64,000 nucleotides of DNA from Simplicispira sp. 125. Its GTDB lineage: Bacteria > Pseudomonadota > Gammaproteobacteria > Burkholderiales > Burkholderiaceae_C. Positions within the stretch are counted from its first letter, which is position 1. Each line of letters starts with the position of its first letter. The DNA lies in NCBI RefSeq assembly GCF_003096555.1, contig NZ_QEKM01000001.1, positions 3,844,001-3,908,000 on the forward strand. The letters run 5' to 3'. The position numbers and the translations under genes are program-made. This document shows positions 35,747 through 44,179 of the stretch, piece by piece. The notes under the pieces are model-generated. The model was given only the letters and a program-made list of their open reading frames with translations. It did not search any database and was not told the DNA's origin.

Positions 35747-35759
35747 GGGGGGCTCCTTC

Positions 35760-36053
35760 TTCAACTGAGCGGGGTGCTGGTGGACGGTTCTGCACGGCAT
35801 GGTTGCCACCATCAGGCGAGGCGACCAAAGCCAGGCGTCCACGCTTGGACTCTAGGGGAATGGTCTTCTGCTCATCGCTGGGTGCGATGCCTGTCTGATG
35901 GAGCGTAATCCAGATTTGCAGGAAGTGCGCCGTTTTGTCTGGGGTATGGTTGAATTCGCTATGCACGACGCCGGTACCCGCGGACATGCGCTGTTCGTCA
36001 CCGGGAGGGGTGCCCTTCACGTTGCCCATGCCGTCGAGGGTCAGCTTTCGCAT
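35760..36053 (-). pseudogene. Truncated second pirin
   Basis: The frame reads MRKLTLDGMGNVKGTPPGDE, then QRMSAGTGVVHSEFNHTP, HFLQIWITLHQTGIAPSDEQ and RGRLALVASPDGG, which matches the middle of short pirins of the YhaK type. The first metal-site HxH segment and the second cupin are missing, and the frame runs on into the start region of the intact pirin gene. It is best read as a relic. It differs in sequence from the neighbouring pirin, so it is not a simple partial duplication of it. Confidence 0.7.
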
Positions 36054-36434
36054 CGGTGATCCTGTCGGTAGGAAGGATAGAGCGGGGTTCGAAAAAATCG
36101 AACAAAGAATCCAGAATTATCGGACACGGGACGCGCAGCGGCAGTCGATACTGAAAGCCTCAGCCACCTGGCACACCCCATGTCCACGACTTTCATCTCA
36201 TTCCATTTCTAAATCATCCGTGTCGTTGTTGCTTCGCCTTGCCGTGCTACAGCACTGTCTGCGGCTTCGCGCCTAGACACGAATGATTTGGAAACAGAAT
36301 CACCCGCCCAGAACGCCGCCGCGATCGCCGGGCGGTTGTTGCTGGTGGTGGGGCCCCGGCGAATGGAGCTTGGATGCGCGCAGCGCCCGGGCCTGAGATT
36401 TCCTTGTTCACAACCACACTGATCGGAGCACACC
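36054..36434. other. Intergenic region with inverted repeats upstream of wrbA
   Basis: No gene was seen. The palindrome GTTCGA-AAAAA-TCGAAC lies at 36087-36103. A longer pair, AAATCATCCGTGTC at 36211-36224 and GACACGAATGATTT at 36276-36289, is complementary at 13 of 14 positions around a 51-base loop. Either could bind a regulator of the divergent pirin and wrbA genes; the longer pair could also be the ends of a small lost element. Confidence 0.5.
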
Positions 36435-37034
36435 ATGTCCAAAGTCCTTGTCCTGTACTACTCGTCCTACGGCCATCTGGAAACCATGGCCCAGGCCATC
36501 GCCGAAGGCGCGCGCGCCGGTGGCGCATCCGTCGATGTGAAGCGCGTTCCCGAGACCGTGCCACTTGAGGTGGCCAAGTCGGCCCACTTCAAGCTCGACC
36601 AGGCCGCACCAGTCGCCACCGTCGCGGAGTTGGTCAACTACGACGCCATCATCATTGGTGCCCCGACCCGGTTCGGGCGCATGCCGGCCCAGATGGCGGC
36701 GTTTCTGGACCAGGCCGGTGGTTTGTGGGCCAGCGGCGCACTGCATGGCAAGGTGGGCGCCGCGTTCACCTCCACGGCCACCCAGCACGGGGGCCAGGAA
36801 GTGACACTCTTCTCGATCATCACCAATTTGCTGCACTTTGGCATGGTCATCGTCGGCCTGCCGTACAGCCACCAGGGCCAGATGACGCTGGATGAAGTGG
36901 TGGGCGGCAGCCCCTATGGCGCGACGACCATTGCCGGCGGCCAAGGCCAACGCCAACCCAGCGCGATCGAGCTGGAAGGCGCCCGGCACCAAGGCAAGCT
37001 GGTCGCGGAAACAGCCAACAAGTTGTTCGGCTGA
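36435..37034 (+). CDS. wrbA: NAD(P)H:quinone oxidoreductase WrbA
   Basis: A 199-aa flavodoxin-like enzyme that reduces quinones by two electrons, protecting against oxidative stress. The FMN phosphate loop is [15 protein letters not shown], followed by [30 protein letters not shown] and [20 protein letters not shown], all hallmark WrbA segments. GGAGC precedes the ATG. It converges on mtgA, with 33 bp between the stops. Confidence 0.95.
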   Translation: MSKVLVLYYSSYGHLETMAQAIAEGARAGGASVDVKRVPETVPLEVAKSAHFKLDQAAPVATVAELVNYDAIIIGAPTRFGRMPAQMAAFLDQAGGLWASGALHGKVGAAFTSTATQHGGQEVTLFSIITNLLHFGMVIVGLPYSHQGQMTLDEVVGGSPYGATTIAGGQGQRQPSAIELEGARHQGKLVAETANKLFG

Positions 37035-37067
37035 CAGGTCCCGCGCGTTAGCGGCCAGCAGGCGCCG

Positions 37068-37802
37068 TCAAGGCAGCTCCGCACTCCCCATGCGCCCCAG
37101 AATGGTGCGCGTGCGCCCGGACAGGTAGGCCGAGTTGGGCATTTTTTCGAAGCGCTTGGGGGCGGGCAGCATCACGGCCAGGCGGGCTGCTTCATGGGGG
37201 GCGAGCTGGGCGGCGCTTTTGCGGAAGTAGTGCCGGGCGGCAGCCTCGGCGCCGAAGATGCCATTGCCCCACTCCACATTGTTGAGGTAAATCTCCAGGA
37301 TGCGCTCTTTGGAGAGAAACTGTTCCAGCGCCAGCGTGAGCACAAACTCCTGGCCCTTGCGCACCAGGGTGCGCTCGCCCGAGAGCAGGAGGTTCTTGGC
37401 CAGTTGCTGGGTGATGGTGGAGCCACCCCGAATCTTGGGCGCGCGCACCACCTTGGCAGGGGCGCGGGTCTGGGCTTTGGCCGTTTGCGCTTCGGCCTTG
37501 GCGTTGCGCTCCCAGGCTTTTTCGATGGCGTTCCAGTCCACGCCTTCGTGGTTGACGAAGCCGTCGTCCTCTGACGCGATCACGGCGCGTTTGAGGTGGC
37601 TGCTGATCTGTGCGTAGGGCACCCACTGCTGGCGCCAGCGCAGGGTGCCATCACCAGTGATCTGGGCCCAGGCTTCGGAGCGCTGGAAGGTGGTTGATTC
37701 GGGATTCAGCACCGCCATGGTGGCGATGCGCAGCACAAAGAACAGTTCCAGGGCAAGCGCCGCAAACGCGACGAGGCCCATCCAGCGCAGCAAGGATTTC
37801 AT
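37068..37802 (-). CDS. mtgA: Monofunctional biosynthetic peptidoglycan transglycosylase MtgA
   Basis: A 244-aa glycosyltransferase family 51 enzyme that polymerises lipid II into glycan strands. It has an N-terminal membrane anchor (residues 8-28), the catalytic EDDGFVNHEGVDW motif, RGGSTITQQLAKNLLL, then KEQFLSKERILEIYLN-type sequence (here EQFLSKERILEIYLNNVEWG) and GAEAAARHYFRKSAAQL. It lies 15 bp after aroE at the end of a leftward operon. Confidence 0.95.
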   Translation of the reverse strand: MKSLLRWMGLVAFAALALELFFVLRIATMAVLNPESTTFQRSEAWAQITGDGTLRWRQQWVPYAQISSHLKRAVIASEDDGFVNHEGVDWNAIEKAWERNAKAEAQTAKAQTRAPAKVVRAPKIRGGSTITQQLAKNLLLSGERTLVRKGQEFVLTLALEQFLSKERILEIYLNNVEWGNGIFGAEAAARHYFRKSAAQLAPHEAARLAVMLPAPKRFEKMPNSAYLSGRTRTILGRMGSAELP

Positions 37803-37817
37803 GCGTGTGGGTGCGCG

Positions 37818-38687
37818 CTAGTGCGATGGGGCTGTGGGCGAGGCCATCAGTGCGCGCAGTTCGGTCAGCACCTGGCTGCCCGGTGGGCGCACGCCACGCC
37901 AGACCAGGAAGGCCTCGGCCGCCTGCTCCACCAGCATGCCCAGGCCATCGCGCGCGTGCGCGCCGTGCTGCGTGGCCCAGTCCAGAAAGCCCTGCGCGGC
38001 GGGGCCGTACATCATGTCGTAGGCCAGGCTGGCGGGCCGCAGAACGCCTGCGGGTACGGGTACTTCGGCGCCAGCCAGGCTGCTGGCTGTGGCGTTAATA
38101 ATAATGTCGAAATTGGCCTCTAACGCTTGTGTGGATTGCGCTAGTAGCTCTATTTTTTGTAGCAATGCAAGCGGTGCGTGGGTTTGTACCAGCGCCTGTG
38201 CGCGGGCCACGGTGCGGTTGGCCACCGTGATGCTGCGCGGCCCGGCGGCCAGCAGCGGGCCCAGGGCACCGGCGGCGGCGCCGCCTGCGCCGATGAGCAG
38301 CACATCGCGCCCGGCAAGGCGCATGCCTGCGTTGCGCTCAATGTCGGCCACCAGGCCCAGACCGTCGGTGTTGTCGGCGTGGATGGTGCCGTCGATGAAG
38401 GTGAGCGTGTTGGCGGCGCCTGCCAGTTGCACGCGCTCGCTGCGGTGCGTGGCGGCCTGCGCGGCTTCGAGTTTGAAGGGTACGGTGATGTTGCAGCCCC
38501 GGCCCCCGGCGGCGGCGAAGCCATGCAGCGCCTGGACAAAGCCGTCCAGCGGTACCAGGCGGCGCTCGTAGTGCAGTGCCTGGCCGGTCAGCTCGGCAAA
38601 GCGGGCATGGATCCAGGGCGAGCGGCTGTGCTCTACCGGGTTACCCATCACGCAATACTGGTCGATCGATGTGGCGGAGAGGGTCAT
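37818..38687 (-). CDS. aroE: Shikimate dehydrogenase AroE with absorbed repeat
   Basis: A 289-aa NADP-dependent enzyme reducing 3-dehydroshikimate to shikimate. Substrate-site motifs are GNPVEHSRSPWIHARF, ITVPFKLEAA and ADNTDGLGLV; the cofactor loop is LIGAGGAAAGALGPLL; near the C terminus are YDMMYGPAAQGFLDWA and DGLGMLVEQAAEAF. Around residues 176-191, the segment LQKIELLAQSTQALEA is encoded by a degenerate genomic repeat (38115-38163), with AT-rich codons unlike the rest of the gene. The ATG at 38687 (MTLSATSIDQYC) was chosen by homology; a longer frame upstream would cross a repeat element. Confidence 0.93.
   Translation of the reverse strand: MTLSATSIDQYCVMGNPVEHSRSPWIHARFAELTGQALHYERRLVPLDGFVQALHGFAAAGGRGCNITVPFKLEAAQAATHRSERVQLAGAANTLTFIDGTIHADNTDGLGLVADIERNAGMRLAGRDVLLIGAGGAAAGALGPLLAAGPRSITVANRTVARAQALVQTHAPLALLQKIELLAQSTQALEANFDIIINATASSLAGAEVPVPAGVLRPASLAYDMMYGPAAQGFLDWATQHGAHARDGLGMLVEQAAEAFLVWRGVRPPGSQVLTELRALMASPTAPSH
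38115..38163. repeat. Comamonadaceae-type short repeat inside aroE, copy 3
   Basis: GGCCTCTAACGCTTG, a spacer, then GCGCTAGTAGCTCTATTTTT follow the layout of the intergenic copies at 53037 and 20695. The reading frame of aroE stays open through it, so the repeat has been fixed as coding sequence. Confidence 0.7.
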
Positions 38688-38699
38688 GGATGGTTCTTC

Positions 38700-38815
38700 C
38701 TGGGGAGAGCGTTCCGGCGGGCGTGTTCCAGGCCAACGGGCGCCGTGGAACAGGCTTTGCCCGGCCACTGGCGCCGTCCCCTGGGGGAGGGCGCAGAAGG
38801 AGACTCAAGGGGGAA
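38700..38815. repeat. GC-rich palindromic repeat element (second family), copy 1
   Basis: On the - strand it begins CCCCCTTGAG and contains CCCTCCCCCAGGGG and GGCGCCAGTGG, then CGGGCAAAGCC. It has the same opening and internal order as the element at 56540-56640. It lies between aroE and the TonB-like gene, and its stems could act as an intra-operon processing or termination signal. Confidence 0.55.
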
Positions 38816-38817
38816 GG

Positions 38818-39678
38818 TTACCTCACGGTGGTTTCCAGGGTCTGGTCGCGGGTGAACTTGAAGCGCGAAACCACGGCGATCTGGTCGGCCTTCTTGCGCA
38901 TTTCTGTACCAAAGGGTCCAAAGGGGCCTGAGGCCATGGCAATGGCTTCGGCCTGGCGATCCAACCGGAGGTTGCCTGAGCCCTGCACGATTTCGGTGCC
39001 CAGCACCCGGCCATCGTGGTTGACGGTGACGATCATCACCAGTTCGCCATAGAGCTTCTGACCGCCGGATTCGGGGAAGTTGACCGTACCCTTGTCCTCC
39101 ACCTTGCGGCGGAGCTGGTCGTAGTACACCGCGTACACCTCTTCGCGTGTGGCGGGGCTGATGTAGCGTTTCTTGGGGCGTGCGTTTTCTTCGTTGATGC
39201 GCTTTTCGATCTCGGCCAGCATCTTGACAAGCTGGCGGCGGCGCTCGTCCTGAGCGGTCTGCTCGGCATTCTGGCTGGGTTTGCGGGGGTCGGGTGCGGG
39301 CAGGGTGGCGATCTGTTTGCGCAGCTGGGCGAGCAGCTGGGTTTGCTCCTCCTGCATGGCATCGGTCTTGCGCTGCACTTCTTCAAAGTCGTCGCCCACG
39401 CTGGTCATGGCCGAATAGGGCAGTGGGCTGGTGGCGCGGCCTTTTTCAGCATCGCCCCCGCCAGCGAGCGAAAATTGGGCAATGGCCTGGGCCTTGGTGG
39501 GCGCTTCGTTCGAGCGGGCATTGACCAGGATGACTTCGAGCGGCGTGTCCTGGAACACGCGGTTGAAACCCTCGGGGTCGATAAAGCGCACGGACAGCAC
39601 GGCAAGGTGCAGCGCCAGCGACACCGCCAGCGTTAATTGCAGCGTACTGAAACGGAGGAGGTGGGCAGATAGTTTCAC
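38818..39678 (-). CDS. TonB-like energy-transducer family protein
   Basis: A 286-aa protein with one N-terminal membrane helix (LQLTLAVSLALHLAVLSVRF), a charged coiled-coil-prone middle (about residues 100-170, with EEVQRKTDAMQEEQTQLLAQ) and a C-terminal TonB-type domain including YGELVMIVTVNHDGRV and LGTEIVQGSG. It may couple inner-membrane energy to an envelope receptor or have a structural role. No exbB/exbD lie nearby. It starts with GTG at 39678, overlapping the upstream gene stop (GTGA), and sits in the operon with aroE and mtgA. Confidence 0.85.
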   Translation of the reverse strand: MKLSAHLLRFSTLQLTLAVSLALHLAVLSVRFIDPEGFNRVFQDTPLEVILVNARSNEAPTKAQAIAQFSLAGGGDAEKGRATSPLPYSAMTSVGDDFEEVQRKTDAMQEEQTQLLAQLRKQIATLPAPDPRKPSQNAEQTAQDERRRQLVKMLAEIEKRINEENARPKKRYISPATREEVYAVYYDQLRRKVEDKGTVNFPESGGQKLYGELVMIVTVNHDGRVLGTEIVQGSGNLRLDRQAEAIAMASGPFGPFGTEMRKKADQIAVVSRFKFTRDQTLETTVR

Positions 39679-41762
39679 GGGGCTGAGTGATCAGCGGTAG
39701 CGCCCGCCTCGGGTTCGTTCACATCCACGGCGATGGCAATGGGTCCGGCCACGGCGCTGTCATCGTCCTCACCGCTGTCGTCGTCATCCACCGGGCCGTC
39801 GTCGCTGGGGTCCAGCGGGTCGTCGATGCGCTCGATCACGGTGCCATGCAGGTCGAGGGTGATTTCGTCCACTGCGCCCAGCTTGACGCGCAGACGCGCG
39901 CCGCGCGGCAGGTTTTGCGCCCCCAGCACGGGAAAGACAAGAGGCAGCGTGTCGGCGCGCACCAGAAAACTGCCGCCCGGGCCTTCCTTGAAGACGGTGG
40001 CCTCCAGCTCGGTGATGTTGTTCTGTTCGAGGTACTTCAGCGTCCAGAACCGCTCCATGCCGCCCTGGTAACCGTTGTAAGCGCTGTAGGCCGCGTCAAA
40101 GCTGCTGATGATGGAGAACAGTTCGGCGTCCTTCGGTTTGAAGGGTGCGGCCAAGGCGGCCGTAGCGCCGTTGCGCGCACAGGCAATGATCTGCCACTGG
40201 TTCACCAGGTCCACATACCGGCGCAGCGGACTGGTGGCCCAGGTGTAGCTTTTGACACCCATACCGGCGTGGGGCAGGGCCTTGGTGCCCATGCGTACCT
40301 TCACGCCCGGGGCCATGCTGGCCTGGCTGCGGTAGATGCCGGGCACGCCCAGGCTGGCGAGCCATTGGCCCCAGGTGCTGTTGGCGACGATGGCGGCTTC
40401 GGCCACGATGAGGTCGAGCGGCGCGCCGCGCTGGCGCGTGGTGATTTGCACGGTTTCGCTGCCATCGGGCTCGCCGCCCTCTCCGCCCATGAGGCGGAAG
40501 TTGTAGTCCGGCCGGTTGAAGTTCTCTGGCTTGCCGCGCACCACTTCGCGCCCGGCCTTGAGTTTTTGTGCCAGGCGGTTCAAAAATGAGAGCTGCACGC
40601 GCAGGCTGGATAAGCGCTCTGGGGTATTTTTGACCTCAATGCTCGGATCGGCCAGCCAGGCCTCGGTGACGATGTGATCGAGTTGGTCGTGGCGCAGGTT
40701 GGCGATCACGGGCACGCGGTCCAGGCGCGTCTCGGTGGCGGTGATCTCCAGCGTGGCTTCGTCGATCGTGCAGTAGAGCGATACGGCCGGGTTGGCGCGG
40801 CCTTCGTCCAGTGTGTAGATCTGCACCACGCTGTCGGGCAGCATGGTGATCTTGTAGCCCGGCATGTAGACCGTGGACAGGCGCTGGCGGCCAAGCTGGT
40901 CGAGTGCGCTGCCGGGGGTAATGGCCAGGCCTGGCGCCGCAATGTGGATGCCCAGCGTGACGGTGCCAGAGCCCAACCCGGTGACCGAAAGCGCGTCGTC
41001 GATTTCGGTGGTCTGCGAGTCGTCGATGGAAAACGCCTGCACATCGGCCAGCGGCAGGTCGGCCGGGGGCTGCGGGGCATCCAGCGCAGGAAAGCCCGTG
41101 CCCTTGGGGAAATTGTCAAACAGAAAGCGTTTCCAGTGGAACTGGTAGCTCGAATCGATGGCACCGGCCTTTTGCAGCAGATCCAGCGGCGCGGTGTGTG
41201 TGGCGCGGCTGGCCTCGACCACGGCCTTGTATTCAGGCGCGTTCTTGTCGGGACGGAACAGAATCTTGTAGAGCTGCTCGCGGATCGGCGCCGGACAAAC
41301 ACCTTGGGCAAGGGCTTCGGCCCACTGTGCAATCTGGGCCAGCACGGCTTTTTTCTTCTCGATGGCGGCCAGCGCCTGCTGCAGGATGTCGGCCGGTGCC
41401 TTCTTGAAGCGCCCCTTGCCTGCGCGGCGGAAGTAGTGCGGCGCTTCGTACAGGCGCAGCAGCGCACCGGCCTGCTCGGCCAGCGTGGCGTTGGCCGAAA
41501 AATAGTCGCGCGCCAGGTCGGCAAAGCCAAATTCGCCTTCGGGAGCGAATTCCCAAGCCAGGTCGAGGTCAATCGTTTCCGCTTGCGCCTGTGCCTGGGC
41601 CAGCAGCTCGGCGGGCGCGGGCTTGTCAAATTTGAGCAGCAGGTTGGCTGCTTTGACTTTGACCCGTTTACCCGAGTCCAGCTCGATCTGGGCCGAAGAC
41701 TCGGCTTCGGAGAGGATGCGGCCGGCCAGAAACTTTCCGGATTCTTCAAACAATGCGTGCAT
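39675..41762 (-). CDS. RNase II-family 3'-5' exoribonuclease
   Basis: A 695-aa protein of the RNB family. The catalytic core includes AFSIDDSQTTEIDDALSV with the clustered aspartates that bind metal, then TLGIHIAAPGLAI and TSPLRRYVDLVNQWQ late in the RNB domain. An S1-like stretch follows near residue 620, and the C terminus is acidic (DPSDDGPVDDDDSGEDDDSA). The ATG at 41762 (MHALFEESGKFLAGR) is the only start consistent with family alignment. It probably degrades mRNA fragments. It is the second gene of the leftward phosphoesterase/RNase/tonB/aroE/mtgA operon. Confidence 0.9.
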   Translation of the reverse strand: MHALFEESGKFLAGRILSEAESSAQIELDSGKRVKVKAANLLLKFDKPAPAELLAQAQAQAETIDLDLAWEFAPEGEFGFADLARDYFSANATLAEQAGALLRLYEAPHYFRRAGKGRFKKAPADILQQALAAIEKKKAVLAQIAQWAEALAQGVCPAPIREQLYKILFRPDKNAPEYKAVVEASRATHTAPLDLLQKAGAIDSSYQFHWKRFLFDNFPKGTGFPALDAPQPPADLPLADVQAFSIDDSQTTEIDDALSVTGLGSGTVTLGIHIAAPGLAITPGSALDQLGRQRLSTVYMPGYKITMLPDSVVQIYTLDEGRANPAVSLYCTIDEATLEITATETRLDRVPVIANLRHDQLDHIVTEAWLADPSIEVKNTPERLSSLRVQLSFLNRLAQKLKAGREVVRGKPENFNRPDYNFRLMGGEGGEPDGSETVQITTRQRGAPLDLIVAEAAIVANSTWGQWLASLGVPGIYRSQASMAPGVKVRMGTKALPHAGMGVKSYTWATSPLRRYVDLVNQWQIIACARNGATAALAAPFKPKDAELFSIISSFDAAYSAYNGYQGGMERFWTLKYLEQNNITELEATVFKEGPGGSFLVRADTLPLVFPVLGAQNLPRGARLRVKLGAVDEITLDLHGTVIERIDDPLDPSDDGPVDDDDSGEDDDSAVAGPIAIAVDVNEPEAGATADHSAP

Positions 41763-41800
41763 GGGGGCAATTGTCCCATGCTCGAAGGGCCTCGTCGGCG

Positions 41801-42562
41801 CTACACCTCGATCAGCATCTCGGGCGCAAAGCGGGCGTTTTCCACCACGCCCTTGGGTGCGTAACCCCGCGGGTTGGCTACTACGCGCGTGGCGCCCAGC
41901 CGATAGTCGCAGCTGTGGTGTACATGGCCATGCAGCCACAGGCGGGGCTGCCAGCGCAAAATTTGTGCCTCCAGGTTGGAGACAAAGCAGGCGTTCAGCG
42001 GTGAGCCGACAAACTGTGGCGCAATGCTGCCGGGGGAGGGTGCAAAGTGCGTGACCACGACCGTGGGGCCATCGAAGGGCTCGGCAAAGCGTGCTTCGAG
42101 CCAGGCGACGGACTGGTCAAACAGCATTTGCGAGACGGCGGGCGTAAAGCGGTCCGGGAAATCCGGGGTCAGACCGATGCGGCTGAAGTCGCGCACGAAC
42201 GCCTGCGCCTTCTGCAAGCCTTCCTCGCGCTGCGCGGGCGAGTCGAACAGCCGGTAGTCCGACCACAGCGTGCAGGCCAGAAAGCGCACGCCGCCATGGC
42301 GCCACTCCTCGCGTTCCAGCACGCGCACCTGGCTGCCCTGCGCCTCGGTGCGCAGGGCAGCCATGGTGCTCACCAGGTCGGAGCCATAGAACTCGTGGTT
42401 GCCAGCGACGTAGAGCGTGGGCCGGCTGAACTGCCGCGCCCAGGCCATGCCTTGCGCAGGGCGTTGCAGATCACCGGCCAGAACGACGACATCGGCGTCG
42501 GTGTGCGGCAGTTCCAGGGGCTGCACGGACAGGTGCAGGTCGGAGAGCAGGGCGATTTTCAT
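41801..42562 (-). CDS. Metallophosphoesterase
   Basis: A 253-aa calcineurin-like phosphoesterase. Metal ligands are visible as LLSDLHLS (DxH), VVLAGDLQRP (GD), VAGNHEFYGS (GNHE), VVTHFAPSPGS and LWLHGHVHHSCDY (GHxH). The substrate is unknown. The ATG at 42562 begins MKIALLSDLHLS; an extension to 42595 lacks support. It is 38 bp upstream of the RNase gene and is the probable head of that operon. Confidence 0.88.
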   Translation of the reverse strand: MKIALLSDLHLSVQPLELPHTDADVVVLAGDLQRPAQGMAWARQFSRPTLYVAGNHEFYGSDLVSTMAALRTEAQGSQVRVLEREEWRHGGVRFLACTLWSDYRLFDSPAQREEGLQKAQAFVRDFSRIGLTPDFPDRFTPAVSQMLFDQSVAWLEARFAEPFDGPTVVVTHFAPSPGSIAPQFVGSPLNACFVSNLEAQILRWQPRLWLHGHVHHSCDYRLGATRVVANPRGYAPKGVVENARFAPEMLIEV

Positions 42563-42654
42563 GGGCGGGTTCCGTGGCAACGATACAGAGGCCATTCTGG
42601 CCCGGAGTCCGAAGCCAGCCGGGGCATGCGGCCATTGCGGATATCCGGGGGGGC

Positions 42655-42681
42655 TGTCACCTTTTTGCTGTCCTCAGCGTC
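42655..42681 (+). promoter_or_regulatory. Candidate ECF sigma autoregulatory promoter
   Basis: TGTCACC at 42655-42661 and CGTC at 42678-42681 are separated by exactly 16 bases, a spacing and wording typical of ECF-sigma promoters. It lies 34 bp before the start of the ECF sigma gene, so positive autoregulation is likely. Confidence 0.55.
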
Positions 42682-42715
42682 CAATGGTCACAAGCCCCAA
42701 AAAAGCGAGCCCACC

Positions 42716-43435
42716 ATGCAGTCCTTCTCCCTAGCCAACGCTCAGCCGACCGTTCCCACCCCTCGTTCCGACGAGCAGCTGGTGGCGAGCGCTCTGCAAG
42801 GAGAGCAGAGTGCCTTCGAAGCCATCATGCGGCGCCACAACCGGGTGCTGTTCCGCGCAGCGCGCGGGGTGGTTTCCGACGATGCGGAGGCGCAGGACGT
42901 GGTGCAGGAAACCTACCTGCGCGCCTTCACCCGGCTGCGGGATTTTCAGGGGGGCGCATCGCTGGCGACCTGGATGGCGCGCATTGCCATCAACATCGCG
43001 CTGGACGTGCTGCGCAAGCGCAGCCGGTCGGTGCCGCTCGACTCCCAGGATCTGGACCACGAGCCTTCTCCGGAGCACATGATGTCCTTTAGCGCTCCTG
43101 CGGGCGTATCGCCCGAATCCGTGCTGGCACGCACCGAGCTGCGCGCCCTGCTGCAGTCTGCCATCGAGGGGCTGCCGCCCATCTACCGCAGCGTATTCAT
43201 CCTGCGCGCCGTGCAGGAAATGAGCGTGGACGAAGCGGCGTACTGCCTGCAGGTGAGTGACGCGGTCGTCAAGACCCGCTACCTGCGCGCCCGCTCCCTG
43301 CTGCGCGATGCGCTGGGCGCACAGATCGAGGCGCATGCCGAAAGCGTCTTTGCCTTTGCCGGCGAGCGCTGCGACCAGGTCGTGCGCCATGTGGTGGCCG
43401 AGCTGCAGCAGCGCCATCTCATTGCGCGGCACTGA
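42716..43435 (+). CDS. ECF-type RNA polymerase sigma factor
   Basis: A 239-aa group 4 sigma factor. Region 2 contains AFEAIMRRHNRVLFRAARGV and EAQDVVQETYLRAFTRLRDF, with WMARIAINIALDVLRKRSR for promoter melting. Region 4 is AIEGLPPIYRSVFILRAVQE with VDEAAYCLQVSDAVVKTRYL. A C-terminal tail of about 35 residues with one Cys (ERCDQVVRHVV) and His residues follows. No anti-sigma gene is adjacent. Downstream, 150 bp away, are a ferritin-like protein and cytochrome c, which may be its targets. Confidence 0.92.
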   Translation: MQSFSLANAQPTVPTPRSDEQLVASALQGEQSAFEAIMRRHNRVLFRAARGVVSDDAEAQDVVQETYLRAFTRLRDFQGGASLATWMARIAINIALDVLRKRSRSVPLDSQDLDHEPSPEHMMSFSAPAGVSPESVLARTELRALLQSAIEGLPPIYRSVFILRAVQEMSVDEAAYCLQVSDAVVKTRYLRARSLLRDALGAQIEAHAESVFAFAGERCDQVVRHVVAELQQRHLIARH

Positions 43436-43585
43436 GCGCAGCCAAAACACCCCCTGGCGACGCCGACCCGTCTGGCCGTACCGCGCGTATGGCCTGCAGC
43501 GCCGCGCCTGGCCAGAGCCACCCCATTCAATTTGCCGGCCGTTCCAGATGCCGGCGCAACGGTTCATCAACCCACGGAGAAAACC

Positions 43586-44179
43586 ATGAAGAACCCTTCT
43601 ATTTACGTCCCCTCGCAGGCCTTGTTTCTCTCGCGCCGCCGGGCTATGTCGGCATCCGGTGCCGCCGTGCTGTCGGCCAGCGCCGTGGCCTTGCTGGGCG
43701 GGCGCGACGCGCTGGCCGCCGGTGCCAAGGTGAGCGCCCAGGAGCTGGAGGCCGATGTGCGCATCCTCAATACCGCCCTTGGCGCGGAACTGGAGGCGGT
43801 GGCGGCCTACCAGGTGGGCGCGGAAAGCGGCCTGCTCAGCAAGGCGGTGCTGCCGGTGGCCGTCGCGTTCCAGGGGCACCACAAGGAGCATGCGGCGGCC
43901 ATTGCCAGCACGGTGCAAAAGCTCGGCGGCAAGCCCGTGGTGGCCAAGGAGAAATACCAGTTCCCCGTGGAAAAGCTCAAGGTGGAGGCCGACGTGCTGC
44001 GCTTTGCAGCGGGTCTGGAGCGCGGCGCCATCTCGGCCTACCTGGGCGCTGTGCCCCTGTTTGCGGACCGCGCGCTGGCGCAGGTCGCTGCGAGCATCCT
44101 GGGCGACGAGGCCATGCACTGGGCCGTGCTGCGCCAGGTCCTGGGTGAGGCTCCCGTGCCTTCGGCCTTCATGTCATGA
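43586..44179 (+). CDS. Exported ferritin-like domain protein
   Basis: A 197-aa protein. The N-terminal part has SRRRAMSASGAAVLSASAVA, a twin-arginine-like export signal, followed by ALAAG. The mature region is a four-helix ferritin-like fold with regularly placed Glu and His: ALGAELEAVAAYQVG, VAFQGHHKEHAAAIAST, FAAGLERGAISAYLGA and ILGDEAMHWAVLRQVLG. It probably binds a metal centre in the periplasm. GGAGA five bases before the ATG supports the start at 43586. Its stop overlaps the cytochrome gene start (ATGA), so the two proteins are made together. Confidence 0.82.
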   Translation: MKNPSIYVPSQALFLSRRRAMSASGAAVLSASAVALLGGRDALAAGAKVSAQELEADVRILNTALGAELEAVAAYQVGAESGLLSKAVLPVAVAFQGHHKEHAAAIASTVQKLGGKPVVAKEKYQFPVEKLKVEADVLRFAAGLERGAISAYLGAVPLFADRALAQVAASILGDEAMHWAVLRQVLGEAPVPSAFMS

